From the NCBI GenBank assembly GCA_023105745.1, contig JALGQZ010000001.1:68032937-68096936 (forward strand): DNA of 64,000 bases, given 5' to 3'. This DNA is from Austropuccinia psidii (lineage: Eukaryota > Basidiomycota > Pucciniomycetes > Pucciniales > Sphaerophragmiaceae). Numbering within the stretch: position 1 is the first letter of the stretch; each line of letters starts with the position of its first letter. The position numbers were made by a program, and so were the translations under genes. The notes under the pieces were generated by a model. That model had not been told where the DNA came from, made no database searches, and saw nothing but the letters and a program-made list of their open reading frames with translations. Shown one piece after another: positions 56,241 through 64,000 of the stretch.

Positions 56241-58183
56241 TTAGTGTAATGTCCAGGCTTTGTCAATGCACCTTTGGAGCTTGATCTGGGAAGTTGAGTA
56301 AGTGGAACTTGCCCAGGATATAGCCCTCAGCTCAGGAACGGCCTTCTTCATTTTTTCCGAAAATAACTGCTTGAGCCAAGCCAGTTTAATATTTAACTCG
56401 GGTGCTCCTCCTCGGACAGGTTTCTTGGTGGCCACAGAACGAGTGTAGGGTGCTGCTGTTTCAGCTAAGACAATCGGTTTTCCTTCCCCTTTCAGCCCAT
56501 AAAGCTTTTTCTATAGCTTAGCCCTCTAAATCATCCTTATAAAACGAATCCAGAAAAGAGGACTTACATTTGCAAACTCGCTAATATTGTTGATGGCCGC
56601 TGTCGCCTCCGGTAAGATGTTATTGCGCTCACGCCCTACAAAGCAATATCAAAGACTTGTGAACGGGCATAATACTGCTTCTTGCGTTGAAGACTTTGTA
56701 TGTTACCTCCGAAATGATAGTAGGAAAGGCCTAATAAAACGACATTCCAGGCTTAATTTGTTTTTTCCATCAAGCGAGGTATATGAGGCAAACAGAAAAT
56801 TCGTACCTGCAATGTCGACATAGTCACTACCAGGCCAATAAGGGGTATATCCTCCCTTTATCGAATCCACTGAAGCGCCGAACCTGACATTGGGAGACCA
56901 CATCATATCTACTTGAAAAAATTAGTTAGGTAAAACTTTTTCAGAGCTTGCACAAATAATTCACAGGTATCCGGAGCTCGACTTCTGACGGCTCGGGTTA
57001 GGGAACGCCATTTCTGCTTAAACACTATAGTGAAAATAAAAAGAGTCTCAGCCGTTCACTCAAGAACGCAAATGCTTGAGTGAAACTCAAAAATTGACCC
57101 TCACCCCATGGATTTAAGCCCCACCGATACCATTGTCCGTTCATCTAATATTCGGCGTCAAAAAGAAAAAAGTTCAAGTCGAAGAAATTTCATATTTTCT
57201 TTTCTTTGAGAAAACTTAGTTATTATTTACCTCGTGAGCGAAGCGCAACCATACGGTAACATTTTTCTCATTAATTTCCGCCATTTTATCCGCTATTCGA
57301 TTTATCTGTCAAAAAGTCAAAATACTTCAATTTTTAATACGTATACTTCCGAGAAAATTCTAAGCGATATGGTTAAGCTCATTTCAAGGCTATGAAACCT
57401 TTGAAATCAGATTTTTATCGAATTTTGGGTAAGTGAGCCCCATTTTTTTCAAGAAAAAAAGGAAGGGCTAAATTTCAATTTTCTAGATTTCTTTAACCTT
57501 TCTTATTGAAGGAAGGTTTTTTTTGTTTGAATAAATTGAAAAAAAGAATACGACTTAACAACTAGATGAGAAACGCTAAGCAACCCGTGGTCGGGCATTA
57601 GTGCGATCTGGTATACTGGAGGACCAGGTAGACTTAGTAAGGTTTCCAAATGCTTTTAAGATGTATATAAAATGAGAAAAATTTTCGTTTGTGTTCAGAA
57701 AAACTCTTTTTTGAATTATCGAAAACACCTCTAACAAATCAATATGCCGAATAGCTCACCCAATCAATTTTCTTCAGCCCCTCCGCGTTTCTACCGAGTC
57801 CAACGTAATCGCCCATCTTCACATTTTCAAAATGATATGAGGAAATTTCAAACAGTCAGTGTTTAAGAACATTGTGAGAGTGAGTTTTAGAGAAGAAGTT
57901 TGTGGGAGGAAACAATTGAAGAAAAACAATGGCATACTATAGAAATTGGACGGGGTAATTTGGAATTGATTTGAGCTGGTGTATTTGGATGAATGGGCTC
58001 TTTGAAGGCAGGGATAGCACCAAAGGCAATTCCTTGAAAGTTGAGGTTGTCTGAATTTAATCCCAAGGTACTGCATTCCGACTCTTGGTTTGCTTTGAGT
58101 TTATGAGATTGTGTCTTCTTTCCGCTCAGGAAGTTAAAGAATGTGAAAATCGAAACTCCAAAAAATAAAAAACGGAGTTTCAT
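56241..58183 (-). CDS. Secreted glycoside hydrolase family 26 (mannanase-like)
   Basis: Predicted 344-residue enzyme in ten exons: 58183-57938, 57816-57760, 57652-57560, 57305-57231, 57144-57105, 57024-56965, 56908-56807, 56730-56707, 56635-56568, 56510-56241. Every junction has GT...AG and the frame is kept throughout; the third exon's donor (gttaag) is the least certain. The N-terminus MKLRFLFFGVSIFTFFNFLS is a signal peptide, so it should be secreted. GH26 signatures are GDYVGL (103-108), WLRFAHEMNGQWYRWG with acid/base E157, MMWSPNVRFG, DYVDIAGLSYYHFG and KPIVLAETAAPY with nucleophile E272. GH26 enzymes mostly cut beta-1,4-mannan, a plant-wall polymer; the substrate here is inferred. No binding module is visible. 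Introns are 56-254 bp. It is the only intact host-type gene found. Confidence 0.85.
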
Positions 58184-58265
58184 GGCAATAGTTAGGAAAT
58201 GAATAGGAATTGAGCGGAAAAGCTAGTGGAGGTTGAGAGAGGCTTGAATCAATTTATCATACGTA
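58184..58265 (-). promoter_or_regulatory. GH26 upstream region
   Basis: Short interval before the GH26 start codon, bordered by the degraded fragments beyond. I see no definite TATA box. The context around the ATG (cattgccATGAAAC on the minus strand) has a purine-poor -3. Confidence 0.3.
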
Positions 58266-59060
58266 GATGAGTGCTATCCTTAAAAAAACAAGAGCTCAAA
58301 TTATTGTATATGCAAATCTTTTTATCCCCAGCTCAGAAAAAGGACTGAAGTTTAACTTGTTCTATCGTCTAGCTATGATGAACATTTACCAAGTTCCGAG
58401 AATGAAGGAAGACGAAGCTGACCATCTTTCCGCTGAGATCTACCACTGAAATACTTATCACATGTTTTACCGATTGAAAGTCAAAATTTGAAGGATACCT
58501 CGTCAGTACTCGATTAGGCCAGGAAGCTATGTTGTAAGTCTGTTCCATTTCGACAGGAGACTTTTTCAACTGAAAACCCTCGTTGGGTCGCCATAGGCAA
58601 GTGTTCAGTACGCAAAGACTGAAGTTGATTTTGGATCGACAAGACTATTGTGCCTCAAAATATATGAGGAGTTTGGATTAGCTTACTTCCTGAGGTAAAT
58701 GATCACCTATATGCAAGGAGCCTCCAGCGCTCTTGGGTAGATGCCTTGGATCATGCAATCCAAGAGAGTATACAAGCAAGGTATTCTTTGACATAGGCGA
58801 TCGCTTTAAGTACGCCGCTTCCTCCCAGATATAGCTTGATAACTATTTGTTGGCGTGGTGTTGAGACTTACAAATCAAAGAACTTATTTTGTGATCAATC
58901 GGTCTATTTTATTTTTAACGCTGGTCACATACTAGCTAAGGAACTCCTTAAAACATCCTCCAGGAAGGCTTTGTTTCTGGCTACATCACCTGAGCTTAGA
59001 GCACGATTTAAAGTCATAAGACCACTATTTTTTATCCGAAGGGTGTTTATCAATACACTA
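58266..59060 (-). pseudogene. Degraded coding fragments, possibly helicase-like
   Basis: On the minus strand several pieces look like former coding sequence: GLMTLNRALSSGDVARNKAF (about 59020-58960), QQIVIKLYLGGSGVLKAIAY (about 58855-58790), ASWPNRVLTRYPSNFDFQS (about 58530-58475) and VKHVIS with MVSFVFLHSRNL. LYLGGSG..LKAI resembles the P-loop area of PIF1/Helitron helicases with the GTGKS core lost, and the order of later pieces is compatible. The pieces lie in different frames with no workable splicing. The similarity is from memory and weak. Confidence 0.25.
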
Positions 59061-60394
59061 AAAAATCCAAGAAAGCAAAATCCAAGTGTATTCTCATGAG
59101 AGCGAATAAAAAGTTGAAAAGGGCTTGAAGTTGATCTTTACTGATACTGTGAAGCTTTGGAAAATGTTTATTGTGTGTTTTCAGTTCTTAGAAACTTTGG
59201 TGCTTTGGCTTGACTTCCCTGACGTACCCAAAGAAAGTTAGAAGCGAGGTCGAGCTCATAAAAGTGGCTGCAATAAAATTAGCATCTAATGCCATGCAAC
59301 CACCGAACAAGCTTAAAAGCCATTGGAGCCAGAATGGCAAAGATTTTTTCATGAGTGCGTAGTTTCTACAAGCTTAAAATCTACCTTAAACTCGAGCAGA
59401 GAAACAAAAAAGTGCTGGAGTGTGCAAAATTATATCTTATTGTGGGACTACTGTCTTCATTTAAGGGTCTTTTTAGGTTTCTGAAACACTCAAGGGCGAC
59501 GACATTATTCTTAAAATTTATAGTGGAAGGGCTTTAGTCCCAGCTCACTATCTACTGTGATGTTTTTTAAGACAGCATATTGCCTTCTAATCAGTTTTTG
59601 AGGACTGAGGGTCCGACTCCTGAATATTTCATAGAATTTTTTAGGCTTCAGTTGATTCATTTTTTTCACCTATGAATACAAGCCCAAAGAATGCTTGCTG
59701 ATAGAGGTAGGATCAAGAAGGTTTTTTCAAACCTGGTGCCTGCCAGTTAAATTTATCTTTGAACTGGTTAAATTTTTTGAATTCCTTGAAAGTCGTTGGT
59801 ATCAAAGCGAGGAATTCTGGCCAATCACTAAGGAAACAGCAAAAACAAAATTAGATGATGAGCCCTAATGTGCAGATCTTCAAAAATCATCATCGGGGTG
59901 GGGTGAAGACACCAACATGATCTTTGTGGGCATATTTTATTTGACGTAAGCTTTGAATATCTAGTAGAAGAGCCCATAAATGCATCAAGAGAAAGATAGG
60001 AAGTTTATTGATCAAGAGAGGTAATAAAATGGATTTGAGGAGATAAGCCGAATTATGAAATAGGAACAGCGTTTTAGAGGAAAGGAGCTAGCGATTCCTC
60101 AGATGGTTTGGGTATCTAATAAGTAAGAGAAGCGGCTTGACGAAGCCATATTGTCAAAAAAGCAGCTCATGTTTGTGGGTTGAGCAGCAGGAATTCTGAG
60201 TTGGACCACTGCACGCTAACCTTGTCTCTAGAGAGCTACGTTCTAGGTTCTTGAGCTTTCTTAGTGTGATATTTTGCACCTGAATAGATAGCTTTTAAGG
60301 AGAGCATGGCCAGAGTTTGATGGATGGGTGATTGACATAGGGCGTGGAGTGGGTATGGAAGAGTTTGCGTGTCTGCAAAGCTTCGTAAGAACTA
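59061..60394. other. Unassigned region, no supported gene
   Basis: Moderately AT-rich with less homopolymer than the flanks. Frames are short and interrupted on both strands. It could be the decayed upstream part of the fragment to its left. Confidence 0.35.
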
Positions 60395-61020
60395 GAAATC
60401 TTGCCTTCTCTGCGCTTTGCCCGACTCAGCACTCAAGCGCAAGTGACGACCGGAGCTCTATCAAAAGTCTCAATTTATGGCTGCTCTTGGCTCTTGGAGG
60501 ATGAACCGGCCACTTCTGCCAAGAGCAAGGAATGTCCACTTGCTCGGTCATGGCTCATCAGCTTGGGCAGAGAGATGAAGAAAACGTCGATGGTGAGGCA
60601 GCCAACCGCGGTACTCCAACGCCGCCATCCCCTTGGCGTACTTGTCGGGATATGGCGCACCATGGAGATGGAAATGGGGGAGACAGCTGCTGCAAGTTCC
60701 ACGGGATGGTGTGGGCGTTCCGGGCAGCTGCTCATTCCTTTGAGGCTCGAAAAGAACACACGAAGCCCTTTCAAGCCAGGCTTCATAGTCCTCTGGATAT
60801 CTGCAGCACGAATCCTGTGATCATCCAGCCTAATGGAGTGAGACTCATCCAGATAACCTCTCTGGGTTTTGAAGATGCCAATAGCAAGGCATCTAGTTCT
60901 CCTCATTTCTATGACTTGATTGAAAAGACTAAGATGCTGATTTGATATTAAAACAACATACTTTAATCGATGATCATAGATTTTCAGTGACATGTGAGTC
61001 TCACTAATTAAAATTAGCAA
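60395..61020. other. Locally GC-richer block with overlapping ORFs, unrecognised
   Basis: Three frames overlap: plus 60401-60820 (139 codons), plus 60532-60945 (137 codons) and minus 60475-61020 (181 codons). The plus frame ending at 60945 has a protein-like end (NPVIIQPNGVRLIQITSLGF), but none matches a family I know. Base composition is clearly less AT-rich than the surroundings, which suggests a former gene or a captured segment. I cannot choose the strand with confidence. Confidence 0.3.
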
Positions 61021-61660
61021 GAAAATGATGATTTTTTTAAGGAATTAATTTTTATAAAAAAACGAGGAGATGAATTTCATACTTCTTTGTATTCTCATCT
61101 GATGATTTTTCAAAAAGATATCACTTAATATAAATTATTTCATTTTTTGGTATTTAAAATTTTGTTTTATTTTGTTAATAAAGGTGATAATTATTATTCA
61201 TTGAATTAATTTATTATTGTATATTTTATTTATGAATTGAATTGTATTGCTTATTTTGATTATTATTCTTTTTGTTCATCATTATTCAAATTTCAATTCC
61301 ATAAATTAGGGATTAATTATAAGATTTTTTTCAATATAGCTGCAGCTTTATTAATTTTGATATCAAAATATAAAGTAGAAACTGTCCTAACACATACTGG
61401 TGGGTGGGCATAAAGCCTGCTACCCCAAGATGAGACTCACAACGAATCCCTGTCCAGGCCAGAAACAGGTCCTTTTTCTGGGGAAGATTACCTAACACTG
61501 CCTCAGAGATATGGGTGGAATGGATCTTGAGACCTATCAGTACCCTGGTAGCAGAAAAACACAGAGAGAACCAAAGAAATTTTCATTGAAAGCAAAGTAA
61601 AACTCTTAATATGTACTAATTAGGATACAAAGGGCCAAATGCACATTCCCAGTCTTTGAT
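61021..61660. other. AT-rich spacer with a GC-richer patch
   Basis: Mostly AT-rich. A patch at about 61390-61560 is of more balanced composition ('ctggtgggtgggcataaagc', 'ctgtccaggccagaaacagg') without an open frame. Nothing identified. Confidence 0.4.
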
Positions 61661-61892
61661 GCATGCCAATTTTTCAACATGCATTGGAAAAAGAAGTGCT
61701 TTTTGACAAGAGTTTTGTTCCACATGAGGAAACACTTTCAGCTGGAGTTTTAGTGGCAGGTATAGACAAATACTTATATACCTTGAGTGTGAGTTTCAGA
61801 AATACTGTTGATTGAGTCTTCCAACACAGAAGAATGTCAGTCATTTTTGCCTTTGGTGGCTCTGAAAAGAACCTATCAATTTCAGTTTCCAA
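61661..61892 (-). pseudogene. hAT transposase C-terminal dimerisation fragment
   Basis: The minus-strand frame reads IDRFFSEPP, then WKTQSTVFLKLTLKVYKYLS, IPATKTPAESVSSCGTKLLS and STSFSNAC. This is the order of the hAT dimerisation region (LARKYLSIPATS.PSER.FS.G..LS..R.SL). After NAC a one-frame shift gives VEKLACIKDW, the usual end. The upstream catalytic part is not recognisable, so this is a fragment of a dead class II element. Confidence 0.7.
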
Positions 61893-63562
61893 TGTACTGG
61901 CTTAAGAGTAAGATACTGAGTACATCTCCTCAAATATGAAAGTTTTCACCTTGGTTTTATTTCACTATCTGAGCTGAATGATTTCATCAAGTGGCAATTT
62001 TCTTCATCCTTGAATATAGCTTACAAGGCATTTGCTGATGTAGCAAAGTCAGTGAGTATTGAATCATATGTAGAAAAAAGCTTGAGCTTGAATTGTAGGT
62101 CTAAAACTTTTGGGCAGATTATGGGGGGATTAAGGAGGAGAACCTTCAAATATTTTGAAAATTTGGTACATATTACATCAGCTGCTGGTTTGATGGGTGC
62201 CAGTGATACTGTTCACATGCCTATGAGAGATTTGGGTGATTGACTCAATAAATAAGACAAATGATAATGATAGGAGATTTAACAAAAAATTCTACCTCAT
62301 ATACATGCTTTATTAGCATAATACAGGATAGAACAGCTTGTTTTATATTGGGATACCTGGAGCCACATAGTATTTGTGTGGCTTTGTAAAGGGGGTGGAT
62401 GAATAAAGTCATTAATTTTACTTTTTTTCATTCAAGTGGGTTCAGCTTGTACATTTGCATGTTTGGTAATGTGAGAAATTGATTATAAGATTATATTAGC
62501 ACTAGTTCTTTCAAAAAAATATCATATGTTGAATTCCATTATGTACAGTGCCGTACAGGAAACAGCTAAACACTGTACTTAAATTTTTAATTTCTGCCTG
62601 CACATCTCTCAAATTTTTTGAGTTTCACTTTTTTTCTTCATGCAAGTATCATTGTACTTTTTTTTCATCCCATCAATTCCTTCCTCATTCAATTCTCAAA
62701 ATAAATTTTTGGATAACAGACAGAATTTTGCTTTCAATATTCAAATACTTTTATTATTTTAAAGCTTTTTTCTTAATTTGTTTTTTTTGTCATCCAAGTA
62801 TATTGAAACCTGTTTTTTTTCATTAAATTCTTTATTTTTATAATTCAAAGAATCCATAAAATCTCCAACAAAATCACTTTTTCACCATTGAAAGAATATT
62901 GGAGCTTTTTTTAAAAAAAAAGAATATTTGTAATTGTTATTTTAAATAAACTCAAATCATGATTTTAAAAATGAAATTATTTTCATTCATTTTTATTATT
63001 GGATAAAATTATAATTATCACTTAAAGAGGTGAGAAATTTTATTTGACAAAAAGTTTTATTTTTATTCTAATTGGAAAATAAACTAATTGATTTGGTTCT
63101 GTATTTAAATGGATAATACTGTTAAAAATGACTATAATTTCTCAAAAGGTCATTGACAGAAATTGTGAATTGATATGATGATAGTAGTTATTTTGAGAAG
63201 AAATCATATTGACACTTATTTATTTAACAAAATTATATGATTAAATTAGATTATATTTTCTTTATATCTTAAAAATGATCCTATTTTGTTTTTAGAAAAA
63301 CATTGAAGCTTTTATTTTTGAAATCTTATCATAAAATCATGTTTAAAATATTTTTCGTAACATCAAATTCAATATTAATTTAACGCTTTATAACTGTGAG
63401 ATTTTAAGACAAATTAAATGAATAAACAATCAAAAAAAATATTATTAAAGTGTTTGAGCCTTTCTTTTAGCGCAATGTACATATAGCAGAATAAATAGTT
63501 ATTGAATCAGGATGCAGGGAGTCATTTCAAACTAGGTTGGAAGTAGTTTCAAATTTCTTAAA
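61893..63562. other. AT-rich spacer with one unrecognised short frame
   Basis: Mostly AT-rich. A plus frame at 62010-62243 (77 codons, with VEKSLSLNCRSKTFGQIMGG) is open but matches nothing I know. It may be antisense to decayed hAT sequence. From 62244 on I see no gene. Confidence 0.35.
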
Positions 63563-63835
63563 TCACTCAGGGCTTTGATTTAAGTAAGATGCAAGTGAGT
63601 GAATTAAATAAACAATTAAATTATACTGGAGTTCCTTCCCATCAGAAGGATCTTCCAGATCTTTGATGGACATTGGACCTAGCTCATCAGCTGGATTACT
63701 TTTTGGCATTTGTACTATATTTGTGAGGTAATTGAGTCCATCAAATTCTAACAGTTGAATTTTATCTGCTATAAAAATTATTACTTGCTTTACATCAGAG
63801 AAATAGGAAAATGAAGTTTGAATATCTTCCCACAT
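63563..63835 (-). CDS. Hypothetical short ORF, 90 aa
   Basis: Open minus-strand frame with balanced amino-acid use (IIFIADKIQLLEFDGLNYL, PSDGKELQYNLIVYLIHSLA). No signal peptide, known domain or supporting neighbour. It could be an exon of a larger gene beyond the window or a chance frame. Confidence 0.2.
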   Translation of the reverse strand: MWEDIQTSFSYFSDVKQVIIFIADKIQLLEFDGLNYLTNIVQMPKSNPADELGPMSIKDLEDPSDGKELQYNLIVYLIHSLASYLNQSPE

Positions 63836-64000
63836 TCATTTGTTGACTTAGGCTTTCTCAGTCATGATAAATTTAACTTTTTATTCAATATTCTGAATTA
63901 GAGTTTCAAGGGAAGCTCCAAATTGATCATCTAATACCAAAATACTATGTGTTATAGTTATAATAAGGATATTGTGACATGAATACCAAATACTACCTTA
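63836..64000. other. AT-rich end of window
   Basis: Nothing recognised. Confidence 0.4.

Overview
The window is a slice of a large, AT-rich, repeat-laden fungal genome. I read it as a rust fungus (Pucciniales), most likely Austropuccinia psidii or a close relative. The Gypsy gag/pol families match rust families I recognise from memory, and the one convincing host gene has ten small exons. No database search was possible.

About 44 kb on the left is one nested stack of LTR retrotransposons. The oldest layer is a decayed Gypsy family (called B here), with its 5' LTR at 999-1780 and 35894-36509. Into that LTR went a second chromodomain Gypsy family (A), now a tandem array of four LTRs and three internal regions (1781-35888). 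The array is bounded by a 5-bp target-site duplication, ATAGC, on both outer sides. Into the first LTR of A went a third, young, 8,992-bp chromovirus (C, 2007-10998), bounded by TTTCC duplications. C has near-identical LTRs, but its protease active-site Asp reads Tyr and pol carries an in-frame stop. The three A internal regions are almost identical and share the same inactivating lesions, including loss of the second catalytic Asp of integrase. Together with the mosaic pattern of the four LTRs, this suggests the array grew by DNA recombination rather than by three integrations.

From 35894 to 44942 lies the rest of family B: a plus-strand half (gag, protease, RT), a minus-strand half (LTR, integrase, RNase H, RT) and a plus-strand LTR end, joined in an inverted arrangement. 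A minus-strand solo LTR of a fourth family (D, 45511-46218) follows. Then come a decayed Ty1/Copia element (about 47.8-51.9 kb), about 2 kb of AT-rich DNA, and a 464-bp terminal-repeat miniature element (TRIM, 54229-54692) with a perfect CTTTC duplication.

The right part is AT-rich and gene-poor. Its one well-supported host gene is a secreted glycoside hydrolase of family GH26 (minus strand, 56241-58183, ten exons, 344 aa) with both catalytic glutamates visible. Beyond it are degraded coding fragments: a possible helicase-like remnant, an unrecognised GC-richer ORF region and a hAT transposase C-terminus. The rest is AT-rich spacer with no recognisable gene.
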